From an uncultured Nitrososphaerales archaeon (GTDB lineage: Archaea; Thermoproteota; Nitrososphaeria; Nitrososphaerales; Nitrosocaldaceae), in NCBI GenBank assembly GCA_938030895.1, contig CALHIV010000014.1:1-46676 (forward strand): a stretch of 46,676 bases of DNA, written 5' to 3'. Under the pieces are notes generated by a model, which saw only the letters and a program-made list of their open reading frames with translations, did not search any database and was not told where the DNA came from. Below, in pieces: positions 25,440 through 34,171 of the stretch (within the stretch, counting starts at the first letter, position 1; the number at the start of each line of letters is the position of its first letter). The translations under genes and the position numbers were made by a program.

Positions 25440-26135
25440 CTACTGCTCATCCTTCATCCTTATAACCTTCATGTATATGTATCCATGTCCATCTATATCG
25501 TTTGTGAACTCTGGACCTTCTCCTATCTGACTTGAGTACTTTACAAAGTTGCCCTCTGGCATATGATCAAGAACGGTATAGCAGAAGTATGGAGCGCCAT
25601 CTTCATCACTACTCATGAACATGCCTATTATCGTTGTTGATGATGCATCTTGCTTATCCTTACCTTTACCCTTACCCTTACCATCTACACTGTGCTTCAT
25701 CAGGAACAATGGTGTTAGAACCTCTTCCCTCATGTACCTGTAGAGCACAAGCTTGGTTAGGCTACCAAGATCATCCATAACTATAGTCTCAGCATGCATC
25801 TCCTTCCTACCCTTGAACATCTTCCTTGGCATCTCTTTAACCCTTATTATTGGGGCATAAGAGTACGCTGGGTTACTTGCTGTATCTACCATATTAACCT
25901 CTTCACTGCTCATGTATACCCTGTATGCTATGAACTCGCCAGAGTGCCCTGTCTCTACATAGCAGAATAATGGTCTTGCTAAGCCTACACTGACCCCCAC
26001 TGCTAGCACATCTCTATTCTGTAACCTTAAGGCATATACTGGCAAAGGTACAACCTCTAGTGCAGCTGCTAACCTTGCAAGATCGTTAATGCCTGCTAGT
26101 TGTATGAAATAGGGTATCTTCACCATCAGAAGCAT
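25440..26135 (-). CDS. Hypothetical protein co-transcribed with pyrF
   Basis: A 231-residue soluble protein of mixed strands and helices that I do not recognise. It starts with KIPYFIQLAGINDLARLAAA and contains RPLFCYVETGHSGEFIAYRV and PEGNFVKYSSQIGEGPEF. A Lys/Gly low-complexity stretch (DGKGKGKGKDKQD) near residue 155 is encoded by a ttaccctta-type repeat at about 25657-25684. It is the first gene of the operon with pyrF and may have a role linked to nucleotide metabolism or regulation, but nothing in the sequence proves this. Confidence 0.65.
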   Translation of the reverse strand: MLLMVKIPYFIQLAGINDLARLAAALEVVPLPVYALRLQNRDVLAVGVSVGLARPLFCYVETGHSGEFIAYRVYMSSEEVNMVDTASNPAYSYAPIIRVKEMPRKMFKGRKEMHAETIVMDDLGSLTKLVLYRYMREEVLTPLFLMKHSVDGKGKGKGKDKQDASSTTIIGMFMSSDEDGAPYFCYTVLDHMPEGNFVKYSSQIGEGPEFTNDIDGHGYIYMKVIRMKDEQ

Positions 26136-26305
26136 AAATAAAGAGTAATTAAAGGGTTACATCATAGACCGAAACGCTTCACACATATGGTCTAAACCTA
26201 AGAATTATTGTTGTTATATACAATGTATATATAATCATCATACTCTATCCAGACCAGTTATGCCATATATGAATCTTTGTATAACAGAGAGTGGGTATGA
26301 GCATG

Positions 26306-27054
26306 CTAGTTGATCTGCTGGGTAGTATATGCTCCCTCATGCTGCAGTAAACCATCACTACTGGACCTCTTTATCTCATTATTACCAGTAACTATAACAT
26401 CACCATTGCTGTATGCTACCATTGTAGTATTAATTAGAGGAAAGTAATCTTCCACATACCTTATCATATACTGGTTTTGACCATGAATTTACAAACTCAC
26501 CATCATTGTTGAATATGGTGAGTAGGTTAGTCCAGACTAGATAGTCTATAAGTACGTAGATGTTACCATTACTATCAACAGCAATGGTATAGTTTGAATA
26601 ATAGCCAAACGATAATGGATAGAATATATCGACATCTATGCCTAATCCAATTGAGAATATCTTTCCACCATTGATATCTAACTTAACTATCTTGTCTGTT
26701 GCACTAACTATTATTATTATATTATATTATATTACCATCTTTATTGATGAATATACCTGCAGGATATATATCGTTATGATCATCATAACCTTGATTATCT
26801 ATAGCAATATATGAACCATAGAGCATGTACTGCCTCGTCTCAGAACCATAGAACAATGTATTTGATATATACTCATCAACAAGTTTGTTGACTATCTATA
26901 TCTGCTCAACAAGGGAGGAGTTCATGTTCTTAATCCTATCGTAAGATCTGCTATCTCCTTGTTGAGAGTAAACCTCGATAGAACTGAATATATATAGTAT
27001 TAACAATGCCTCGACAATTACAAGAATTATATACATACTAGTAACTCTGCCCAT
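26306..27054 (-). pseudogene. NHL-repeat surface protein, broken by stop and frameshifts
   Basis: Following three frames on the minus strand restores a signal-anchored protein with NHL-type beta-propeller repeats. It begins MGRVTSMYIILVIVEALLIL (27054 leftwards). An in-frame TAG follows VEQI at about 26894. The frame resumes with NKLVDEY and YPAGIFINKDGN. Frame is lost again in an AT-rich pentanucleotide tract (26707-26734) and continues with SATDKIVKLDINGGKIFSIG and YTIAVDSNGNIYVLIDY. A third lesion near 26470 precedes MVAYSNGDVIVTGNNEIKRS. DGNIYV-type motifs are diagnostic of NHL blades. Intact relatives are usually extracellular binding proteins. Confidence 0.75.
26707..26734. repeat. TATTA pentanucleotide tract in the NHL pseudogene
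   Basis: Tandem tatta/attat units. Removing two five-base units from the tract would put the codons on both sides in one open frame (reading DGNIIIIVSATDK), so expansion of the tract probably caused the shift. Confidence 0.65.
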
Positions 27055-27084
27055 ATTTATAAATATGAAGGCTAATATATATAA

Positions 27085-27924
27085 ATGATGAGATATGTTG
27101 GTTGCTGTAGTAGAAGGGTTACGTGGCAAGAGTACTCAAGGCTATTCGATGCCATAGAGGTTGATAGTACATTCTATAGATTGCCTAGGGTTGAGACAGC
27201 AAGGAGATGGTTTGAGAGCACGTCTGGGAGGGTAAGGTTCTGCATTAAGGCATTCCAATGTATAACACACCCAGCAACTAGTCCAACATGGAAGAGGGCT
27301 GGGTCACAGATGCCAAAGATGAATCAGGAGAGGTATGGGTATCTTAAGCCTACTGAGGAGAACTTTGAGTGCTGGAATTCCACACTTGTAGTATGCAAGG
27401 CAGTAAATGCTAAGATATGCTTACTACAGTTACCACCATCCTTCGAATGCAACGATGAGAATACTAGAAATGCCATAGCATTCATCTCAAGCATAAAGAG
27501 GGATGGTATAGTTATAGGGATGGAGTTCAGGCATAGATCTTGGATGGCTGAAGAGAATAAGAATAAGGTTATCAGCATACTGGATAGAGGTGTAGTGCAT
27601 GTTGTAGACCCATTCACATCTATGCCTGTAGAGTTGAGAGAGATAGCATACTTTAGGATGCATGGGAGACTCTTAGACAGAGGTTATTCAATATCATACG
27701 ACTATTCGTACAGGTACAGTGATGATGACCTTGCACGCCTTATACAGATTGTAAATGAGGTAGATGCAGAAGTCTTCATCATGTTCAACAACACACATAT
27801 GCATGATGATGCCCTCCGCTTCAAGTCACTTATGCGTGATGATACGTGTAGAATCAGTAGCACAAGTATAGACCCAACGGCAAGGGGGATAGATATAGGA
27901 GAAGGAAACTCTGGTATAACGTAA
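27085..27924 (+). CDS. DUF72 family protein
   Basis: A 279-residue protein of the DUF72 family, a TIM-barrel-like fold of unclear biochemical role found in bacteria and archaea. Family parts are RYVGCCSRRVTWQEYSRLFD, AIEVDSTFYRLP, the FCIKAFQCITHP strand, KICLLQLPPSFE, VIGMEFRHRSW, AYFRMHGR and the C-terminal FIMFNNTHMHDDAL. The core normally ends soon after the last motif (about residue 250). Here about 29 hydrophilic residues follow. Those last codons lie opposite the C-terminal sorting signal of the convergent secreted-protein gene. A TATA-like ataaatatgaag lies 27 bases upstream of the ATG. Confidence 0.9.
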   Translation: MMRYVGCCSRRVTWQEYSRLFDAIEVDSTFYRLPRVETARRWFESTSGRVRFCIKAFQCITHPATSPTWKRAGSQMPKMNQERYGYLKPTEENFECWNSTLVVCKAVNAKICLLQLPPSFECNDENTRNAIAFISSIKRDGIVIGMEFRHRSWMAEENKNKVISILDRGVVHVVDPFTSMPVELREIAYFRMHGRLLDRGYSISYDYSYRYSDDDLARLIQIVNEVDAEVFIMFNNTHMHDDALRFKSLMRDDTCRISSTSIDPTARGIDIGEGNSGIT

Positions 27925-28673
27925 GTGCCTATGATCTCCACTACTGCAGAGCCATCACTATCGTAATCCTTGATAACAATATCAACAACCCTGATATTGG
28001 TTGATGCAAGATATTCTCTATGCTCAATGTCCATACCATCGACCATTACTAAGAACTTGGCTGGAGAGTCTATCACATTAGATGGTAGTGTAAGTATCAC
28101 ATTTGCCCTATCCCCAACATTCTTGAATCTCATCACCAATCTATCATCATTACTGGCAAAAACCATAGCATCGTTATCGATATCAGAGTCTATACTCATG
28201 ATGGTTATAGCAGGATCTATACTTATACACTCATCTCCAACACATATGCTATCAACTATCCTCTCCTCATATACTGCAACATCAAGCATGGTGCTCTGGT
28301 AAGTGCATATAGATCTATGCACGTCCATGCAATGACTTGTGGCTATTATTGTATAGTATCCCTGAATCATAGGTCTGAATTTTATACTGAATCTACCATC
28401 ATTAGCACTCCTAACCATCAAATGCTCAGACGATCCATCTGGATAGCCTACCATAACATCAACCAGTACATCAGATGCTGGCTTATCGTTGTAGAGTACA
28501 ATACCTTTAAGATCATAAATCCTCCCTGCTATGTACCTCTCCTCGGGTTCTATAATTGGCAGAGAGGTATGTGTTGCATATGCATGATCAACTGTAGCGA
28601 TTATGAGCGTAAATATACAGATGTACATACAGGCGTAAAGTATCTGTGTAGATGGTAGCAATAACATCTCCAT
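27702..28673 (-). CDS. Secreted protein with PEF-type C-terminal anchor
   Basis: A 323-residue exported protein. An N-terminal hydrophobic segment (ILYACMYICIFTLIIATVDH) serves as signal peptide. The ectodomain is beta-rich, with a carboxypeptidase-regulatory-like fold (GIVLYNDKPASDVLVDVMVG, GRFSIKFRPMIQGYYTIIA) and cysteines in CMDVHRSICTY and CVGDEC. A second domain has the CARDB-like VILTLPSNVI. Residues 252-280 (VIPEFPSPISIPLAVGSILV and on) form a PEF-CTERM-like tripartite signal, recognised in archaea by archaeosortase-type enzymes. After the basic SSRISDLKRR another 35 residues precede the stop. The last 223 bases overlap the DUF72 gene on the other strand. Confidence 0.75.
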   Translation of the reverse strand: MEMLLLPSTQILYACMYICIFTLIIATVDHAYATHTSLPIIEPEERYIAGRIYDLKGIVLYNDKPASDVLVDVMVGYPDGSSEHLMVRSANDGRFSIKFRPMIQGYYTIIATSHCMDVHRSICTYQSTMLDVAVYEERIVDSICVGDECISIDPAITIMSIDSDIDNDAMVFASNDDRLVMRFKNVGDRANVILTLPSNVIDSPAKFLVMVDGMDIEHREYLASTNIRVVDIVIKDYDSDGSAVVEIIGTYVIPEFPSPISIPLAVGSILVLLILHVSSRISDLKRRASSCICVLLNMMKTSASTSFTICIRRARSSSLYLYE

Positions 28674-28701
28674 AGATCACCCATCCCATCATTCGTCCAC
28701 T

Positions 28702-29712
28702 CTAATCTCTATCACTTCTCCTATCTATCATATCATACACCTCTTCACCGGTACCTATGAGTGTTACGTCAACTCTCAGCTCATCCTCTATCTGCTCTAT
28801 GAACCTCCTTGCATCACTGCTCAACTGCTCATATACCCTAACATGCTTACACTCAGGGAAGAGTACATCGAGCTTGGTTACCGCTATCTGTGTTGCGCTG
28901 TTAAGCATAACTGCCCTCTTTGCAAGTTTCATGTTGAATGGTGCTGCCCTCCTCTCCCTACCTGTTACAGTTGCAACCTCAAGCCAGCCTCTCTTCTTTG
29001 CCTCCTCCCTATCTAGTTCGCCCTCAAGAATGCCTGAACCTACCCTAGTAACATAGGCCTTGAACACAACCAGAACATCATCGACCCTCTTGGGACCTAT
29101 ACCAACATCTGAGCATATAGCAGATGCTGTAACATCCTTTGAGGTTACAAATGGGTAAGTACCATGATAAAGGGATAAGAAGGTACCTTGTGTGCCCTCT
29201 ATCAACACATTCGCCCCTCTATCAAGTGCATCATTAACCAATGCAGGTACATCACCTATAAGGGATCTCAGTGCATCGATATCTTTAGCCAGTCTGAGTA
29301 TCCTTGATGCTCTATCTGAATTTGCTGGACCACTACCTGAGCCTGTTGTACCTATAACCTTTGAGTGTTCACCAACCTTATCCATCTCCTTATGCCTCTG
29401 CTCTATTATCCCTACCTGAGGATCTATTACAACCCTGTTAAATGCATCGAACTCCCTTATCTCATTCAAGAGTACATCTGGGTCTATGAGCACGCCAGCG
29501 CCTATCATCAATCTACATCCTTTATATGCTACAGCACTAGGAAGCATCCTGACCTTGTATGCTCTTCCATCTATAGTGAAGGTATGCCCAGCATTGGGTC
29601 CAACGCCTCCCCTCACGGCTATACTAGGCTTATCATTCAGGGCTAGATAGGCTATGATCTTACCTTTGCCTTCATCGCCAAAGAACCCACCTACAACTAC
29701 AGTTGAGGGCAT
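28702..29712 (-). CDS. purA: Adenylosuccinate synthetase
   Basis: A 336-residue GTP-dependent enzyme joining IMP and aspartate, the first committed step to AMP. It shows GGFFGDEGKGKI (P-loop and catalytic Asp, 8-19), the IMP-site GGVGPNAGHTF, GTTGSGSGPANSDR, LIEGTQGTFLSLYHGTYPF and the ending TKLDVLFPECKHVR. Length is that of the short archaeal/thermophile type, lacking about 90 residues of the bacterial enzyme. Palindromic sequence lies 39 bases before the start and could bind a regulator. It is followed closely by the secreted-protein gene on the same strand, with a 28-base gap. Confidence 0.95.
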   Translation of the reverse strand: MPSTVVVGGFFGDEGKGKIIAYLALNDKPSIAVRGGVGPNAGHTFTIDGRAYKVRMLPSAVAYKGCRLMIGAGVLIDPDVLLNEIREFDAFNRVVIDPQVGIIEQRHKEMDKVGEHSKVIGTTGSGSGPANSDRASRILRLAKDIDALRSLIGDVPALVNDALDRGANVLIEGTQGTFLSLYHGTYPFVTSKDVTASAICSDVGIGPKRVDDVLVVFKAYVTRVGSGILEGELDREEAKKRGWLEVATVTGRERRAAPFNMKLAKRAVMLNSATQIAVTKLDVLFPECKHVRVYEQLSSDARRFIEQIEDELRVDVTLIGTGEEVYDMIDRRSDRD

Positions 29713-29750
29713 TACTCACTCACCTACTAATAATTAGATCAATCGCAGGC

Positions 29751-29762
29751 CAGATCGATCTG
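29751..29762. promoter_or_regulatory. Perfect 12-base palindrome upstream of purA
   Basis: The palindrome CAGATCGATCTG lies 39 bases before the purA ATG, just upstream of an AT-rich taattatta box. It could be an operator or part of the promoter; nothing shows which protein binds. Confidence 0.4.
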
Positions 29763-29884
29763 CGTGTACTGGCTTATACAATCAGATACCTGGGTATTCT
29801 TGCAATAATAATGTGCACTAGGTAGCATACATAACATCATATATCAATACCAATTATAGTTTTCTATACTTCAAGAGTTGGTGT

Positions 29885-29907
29885 ATCGTTAGTTAACCTC
29901 TAACGAT
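29885..29907. promoter_or_regulatory. Eight-base inverted repeat in the purA / radical SAM gap
   Basis: ATCGTTAG and CTAACGAT form perfect arms around a seven-base spacer. A second, shorter pair (TGACA/TGTCA) encloses the AT-rich segment just to the right (about 29908-29937). It is a candidate regulator site between the divergent purA and radical SAM genes; the rest of the 335-base gap holds no gene. Confidence 0.4.
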
Positions 29908-30020
29908 TGACATATCTATATATTATATAAATTGTCAGTTTTTAGTTAAGTATTTTTATATAATAACGGAATAAAGATTATAACTATATTATACAAGCAG
30001 ATTCAAAGTAATTCATCAAA

Positions 30021-30034
30021 ACTTATATATTATA
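30021..30034 (+). promoter_or_regulatory. TATA box of the radical SAM gene
   Basis: cttatatattataa lies about 25 bases before the ATG at 30048, the position expected for a leaderless archaeal transcript. Confidence 0.5.
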
Positions 30035-30047
30035 AATCGAGCAGGAT

Positions 30048-31117
30048 ATGCTAAAAGAGCTCAAGGTACTTGGTTCATACTCATTGAGCAGATTACAAGG
30101 CAGAAAGAGACCGTTGGTTGCAACATTTGCATTAACGGGGTATTGTAACTTCTACTGCCCTATGTGCCCCTTTGGGATAAGCGATAAGGAGGCTCAGATG
30201 GAAGATGCGCTAGCGAAGGATCTGAAGAGCGAGCAGTGGAAGCATGTGATGAGCAAGGTTGCCCCTTATGTTATATGGAGCATAGTTGAAGGGGGCGAAC
30301 CCACTACGAGGAGAGATATAATGGAACTGTTGAGGCATCTACACTCTATAGGACTACCATTCACACTTATAACCAACGGATCGTTGCTACATACACTTGA
30401 CCTTAAAGAACTTGCATCATATGGTGTTGTATGCTGTAGCATAGACTCAGTGAGAGAGGAGTCATACTGCAAGATAAGAGGTGTATCACCAGCCATGTAC
30501 AAGAGGGTATGGAGAATGTTAGGCTATTAAGTAAGTACGATATCAAGCGTGCAATAAACACTGTTATAACGAAGTATAATTGTGATGAGTTAATAACAAA
30601 TGAGTACTTTGATTTCGTTAGGAAGGAGCTGGATGTGCATGCGGTGAACTTCTCATTCGTTGAGGATGTATTCCCAAGCAAGTATAGATTGGCACCTGAT
30701 AGAGAGAGTAAGAGCAGGGTAGCAAAGGCTATAATGGATTATGCTAAGAACCATGACGATCCATTCATAGCAACCCCATTCAGATACCTCAAGGATATGA
30801 TCGAATACGGTAGGGCTATGTATGATACATGTGCAACATGGAAGGTTATATTTGTGCAGGCTGATGGTAGTGTCATAATACCATGCTATAGATTTGACGC
30901 TCCTGAGAATAGGATGAGCATGCTTGAGCATAGCATTGATGAGATATATAGACATAGGGGATGGGAGATAACAGATAGGTGCAATGAGTGTGAGAGTTTC
31001 TCATGTGTATGGTACCTTTCACAGAACCCGCTCAACATAGCAGATGCATACATAAGGGGATTGATCTCCCTAATCAAATACTTTGCTATAAGCAGAATTA
31101 AGATAAAAGGTTGCTGA
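30048..31117 (+). pseudogene. Radical SAM protein split by a frameshift
   Basis: Two overlapping frames make one radical SAM enzyme of about 355 residues. The first (30048-30530) has ATFALTGYCNFYCPMCPFG, with the CxxxCxxC cluster ligands at 33, 37 and 40, then EGGEPTTRRDIMELL and LITNGSLL. The second (30509-31117) continues with VRLLSKYDIKRAINTVITKY, the strand VNFSFVEDVFPSKYR and a Cys-rich end CNECESFSCVWYL that resembles a SPASM-like auxiliary cluster site. The break is near 30510-30525 and one base would repair it. Both halves keep good codon bias, so it is either a very young pseudogene, a sequencing error or programmed frameshifting. The substrate is unknown; such proteins often modify lipids or peptides. 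Confidence 0.75.
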
Positions 31118-31226
31118 TTCTCTACTAATAACAACCTATTATATATTCTCTTTTTACTATATCTCTTGAGATATAGAGCACGTATTATGTATGCTATACA
31201 TATCATGGGGTAACATCTTTATAATG

Positions 31227-32012
31227 TTAAGCATCATAAAGATATCTCATAGAGTTCTCAAGGAGCATGGATGTAGTAGAGTTATAGTCTATACCAAGCG
31301 TGTTAGCAACTGCATACGCAACACTAACAAGGAATGATGGTACTGCCATTCTATTGCTAAAGCATGAACCATATCTTACCGGTCCATCAGTCTCTATAAG
31401 TATGAGATCCCTTGTTGTGTTGCTTAAGAGAACTTGCTTCTCCTTAGAGTAAACAAGTACCGGTCCATAGGATACATAGTAGCCCTTGTCATTTGCCATA
31501 GCAAGTTGCTTCTTGCTCCCAGAGAACCAGTGAAGGAGAACCTTTAACCTGTATGAGCCTAAAATGTTTATAACATCGTCGACTGCCCTTCTGGAGTGTA
31601 TCGATACAGGCTTATCGTACCTCTCCGCTATACTCAGCATCTTCTCGAATACCTTCACCTGTGCCTTGAACTCATCTTCATCCTTTACTATAGCCCTATC
31701 AAGCCCTATCTCCCCTATGCCCTTGATCCTCTCTATATTAGAGTGTATGAATGAGCATATATTCTCCAACCTCTCATTATAGTCAGATCCATCACCTTTC
31801 TCATTCACACACCATGGATGCAGTCCTACGAATGGGATGATAACATCATTATGCTTCTCTGCTAATGTAAGGTTCTTCCTCCCCGTCTCTATATCCATTG
31901 ATACAGATACCGCTATTATGCCCATACGTCTGAGCATATCTGCTATGATATCCTCCATCCCTTCATACTCCCCATCGGTGAGGTGTACATGTGCATCTAC
32001 CAGTACTCTCAA
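31227..32012 (-). CDS. TatD-family metal-dependent hydrolase
   Basis: A 261-residue amidohydrolase-fold protein of the TatD family; members act as DNases with two metals. Ligand motifs are DAHVHL (6-11), FVGLHPW, KGIGEIGLDR with the bridging Glu, PVSIHSRRA, LLHWFSG and ETDGPVRYG. Length is the family norm. N- and C-termini are intact. It is transcribed toward the radical SAM gene and is divergent from the histone gene, with 50-65 bases between the two starts. Confidence 0.93.
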   Translation of the reverse strand: MRVLVDAHVHLTDGEYEGMEDIIADMLRRMGIIAVSVSMDIETGRKNLTLAEKHNDVIIPFVGLHPWCVNEKGDGSDYNERLENICSFIHSNIERIKGIGEIGLDRAIVKDEDEFKAQVKVFEKMLSIAERYDKPVSIHSRRAVDDVINILGSYRLKVLLHWFSGSKKQLAMANDKGYYVSYGPVLVYSKEKQVLLSNTTRDLILIETDGPVRYGSCFSNRMAVPSFLVSVAYAVANTLGIDYNSTTSMLLENSMRYLYDA

Positions 32013-32076
32013 TACTATTAGCAGTTATATCGTTAAATAAATAGATTTTAATATTTAGCATGTGCTATGCTTATGG

Positions 32077-32307
32077 ATGCCAGAAGAGAGTGTAGAGTTG
32101 AGCCTTGCGCCAATGTATAGGATAATAAAGAAGGCTGGAGCGGAGAGGGTAAGCGATGAGGCTGCAGATGAGTTGAGGAAGGTACTGGAGGAGGTCGGGA
32201 GTATGATAGCGAGGCATGCAATAGAGCTTGCAGGACATGCAGGGAGGAAGACAGTAAAGGCTGAAGATATAAGGTTTGCAGCAAAGTCCATGCTTAAGAT
32301 GAGTTAA
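32077..32307 (+). CDS. Archaeal histone
   Basis: A 76-residue histone-fold protein from the ATG at 32077: [40 protein letters not shown] and [18 protein letters not shown]. These form the three helices of the minimal archaeal histone that dimerises and wraps DNA. A GTG at 32062 in frame would add five poorly fitting residues (MLCLW). Key positions (the Arg of RKTVK and the loop Lys/Arg) are present. A TATA-like taaataaatag lies about 40 bases upstream. It is followed by tRNA-Cys. Confidence 0.95.
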   Translation: MPEESVELSLAPMYRIIKKAGAERVSDEAADELRKVLEEVGSMIARHAIELAGHAGRKTVKAEDIRFAAKSMLKMS

Positions 32308-32359
32308 GCATTCCAACTTTACATGGTTTAAATTATTCATAGTATACAATATTGATGGT

Positions 32360-32431
32360 GGTGGGGTGGCAGAGCGGCTATGCGCCCGCCTGCAGAGCGG
32401 GTATACAGGGGTTCGAATCCCCTCCCCACCT
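32360..32431 (+). tRNA. tRNA-Cys (GCA)
   Basis: The acceptor is GGTGGGG (32360-32366) with CCCCACC (32424-32430) and discriminator T (32431). The anticodon stem CCCGC/GCGGG closes CTGCAGA, anticodon GCA (Cys). The T arm is AGGGG-TTCGAAT-CCCCT. There is no intron and no encoded CCA. Confidence 0.95.
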
Positions 32432-32585
32432 TTAGCCATGGTGACCAACTCTGAAAAGAGGATAAAGATTAACCCAACTCTCCAATTGCCTCCATTCACC
32501 GTCTATATTGTATATACGATCTGATGTTATAATGGAGCAAGTTACAACTAGATTGCATATCCTAGATTACAGGATCTCTCTCAAC

Positions 32586-32786
32586 TCACTTGATATAGAC
32601 CTGTACTTTGTATGGTCTTCTCTCATTCTTATGATAATAGAGTACCTTTATGCCATGCTTGAAGTGTACAACCTCTATGCTATCATCTTCCTTAACTATA
32701 CTATCATAATCTCTTACATAGTTCAGTAGTTCATCGCTACTCATATTGATGAGCTCATCACTTGACCTTATCCATATCCTCTTCAT
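32586..32786 (-). CDS. Small hypothetical protein, 66 aa
   Basis: A 66-residue charged protein (MKRIWIRSSDELINMSSDEL and on) with an ending strand pair HGIKVLYYHKNERRPYKVQV. The ATG at 32786 fits an AT-rich box (aaatatttatta on the minus strand, near 32805-32818) at the distance of a leaderless promoter. No family is recognised. The frame on the opposite strand is Leu/Ile/Tyr-rich noise. It lies between tRNA-Cys and the broken Cas4-like gene. Confidence 0.5.
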   Translation of the reverse strand: MKRIWIRSSDELINMSSDELLNYVRDYDSIVKEDDSIEVVHFKHGIKVLYYHKNERRPYKVQVYIK

Positions 32787-32939
32787 GAGTAATATCCAAT
32801 ATCGCAATTAATAAATATTTTTTAGCATAACCTTCCATTTAGAATATATTGTTAAAGTGGGTATCTTTGTTATATTTTGTTCCATTGCTATCTTTTATAA
32901 GAAACATTTATAGCAAAAATCTTATAATCAATAAGTATA

Positions 32940-33700
32940 TTGAAGAGAGAGATCATCAACAATATTTATGAGAAGATAAGGAAAGGAATAGAAAATTACA
33001 GAGCTGCTGCGGATGCTGTTACAAAGACTGATATATTAGAGATTGTAGAGGATGCATTCAACTCCATGCTTAAGGTTGAAGATGATGATACTATATCTGT
33101 AGAAGAGGTAAGCAATTGCCTTAGAGAAGCATACTTTGAGCGTAAGAGTCCAATGGAGCGTACCCAGAAGCAGATGCTTGAGGCTATAATACAGAGGGGT
33201 ATACTGAATACATTTGCTAGACCAGTTAGAGGCGAGGTAAGCATAGAGATCAACGATAAATATGGAGATAGGGATGGGAGTATAAGGCTTGTAGGAACTG
33301 CAGATAGAGTTGAAGATGATGCCATTCTAATGTTCAGAATTGTTAAGGAGTTGCCAGAGATGCCATATGCAGAACACTTCATGCAGATGAATGCGTATCT
33401 ACATATATTCAATAAGGAGGAAGGGGTAATAGCATACTTCGATAACGATGGTAATGAGATAGAGTTCATAGTGCCAAGGAATCAAGCTTTATACAAGGAG
33501 ACCATTAGGAGGGTTAGGATACTCTGCTTAAGAATGGTATGATTCCAGCGATTGAACCATCTAACAGATGTAGCACTTGTCCCTATAATGAGATATGCTA
33601 CTATCCATCTGAGAACAAAGAAAGGATTGGATTCTGGTCAAGGGGTAGATGGAGCGAGCTGAGGAAGCAGGATAGCAGTAGAGGGGAGAGGGTATGGTAA
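32940..33700 (+). pseudogene. Cas4-like (RecB-type) nuclease, frameshifted and active site altered
   Basis: A PD-(D/E)xK family gene of the Cas4/RecB type. The first frame (32940-33542, TTG start) has the first iron-sulfur Cys60 (SNCLREAYFERKSP), motif II GTADRV (119-124) and the QxxxY motif MQMNAY. The catalytic ExK expected after motif II is replaced: ILMFRIVKELPE has Met where Glu and Arg where Lys should be. A one-base shift near 33515-33525 moves the frame to LLKNGMIPAIEPSNRC and then STCPYNEICYYP, the other three cluster cysteines, ending at 33700. Two independent lesions suggest loss of function. There is no CRISPR array or cas1/cas2 nearby, so it was probably a stand-alone repair or mobile-element nuclease. 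Confidence 0.7.
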
Positions 33701-33769
33701 GGGCATGTATAATTGGATATTATATGCAGATGTAGGCTATGAGTTAACAAGCGATATGATGTTGGTATG

Positions 33770-34135
33770 ACGTTAAGTTTAAAGAGAAAAGAGGGGGAGA
33801 GGAGAAGAGGGGGTATATCATAACTATTAGTGTAGCGGTATTAGCACTAACAGTAGCGGTATACTATGCAAAGGAGAGTGGTACATACAAGAATAGCAGA
33901 GTATGGAACTTTGACTCATATATAAAAGGGATAGTACCTGAAGGCTTCTCTTCAACCGATAGATATTGGGTGTAGCAGATTATGACCTTGCATACTCCAA
34001 GCCAAATGTGATGATGTATGTAGGTAGCAATGATGATAGCAATAGCTATGGCAAGGAGAGCAGTGGTGACAGCAAGACTGGTGTTGATACCTCACTGCTA
34101 ATAAACTCTGAGGGGATTTATACCTATATCGATGA
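33770..34135 (+). pseudogene. Membrane-anchored protein, frameshifted
   Basis: Three frames together read a short basic N-terminus, one hydrophobic anchor (YIITISVAVLALTVAVYYAK), then an ectodomain start with NSRVWNFDSYIKGIVPEGFS. The frame stops at DRYWV. A neighbouring frame continues with LGVADYDLAYSKPNVMMYVG and SNDDSNSYGKESSGD. At least two shifts break it, one near 33825 and one near 33965. The original protein was probably a single-pass exported protein of unknown function. It lies directly before the broken amt. Confidence 0.55.
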
Positions 34136-34141
34136 AAAAAT

Positions 34142-34153
34142 CATTTATAATAT
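34142..34153 (+). promoter_or_regulatory. TATA box before the amt pseudogene
   Basis: tttataatatat lies about 28 bases before the ATG at 34172, so the promoter may survive although the gene is broken. Confidence 0.45.
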
Positions 34154-34171
34154 ATTTTGGTTATAAGCATA

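Noticed and set aside
32071-32499. A 142-codon minus-strand frame over the histone and tRNA-Cys genes.
   Set aside because: It is antisense to both and contains the translated tRNA sequence; no coding bias.
32508-32729. A 73-codon plus-strand frame.
   Set aside because: It overlaps the better minus-strand gene at 32586-32786 and is Leu/Ile/Tyr-rich as expected of a shadow.
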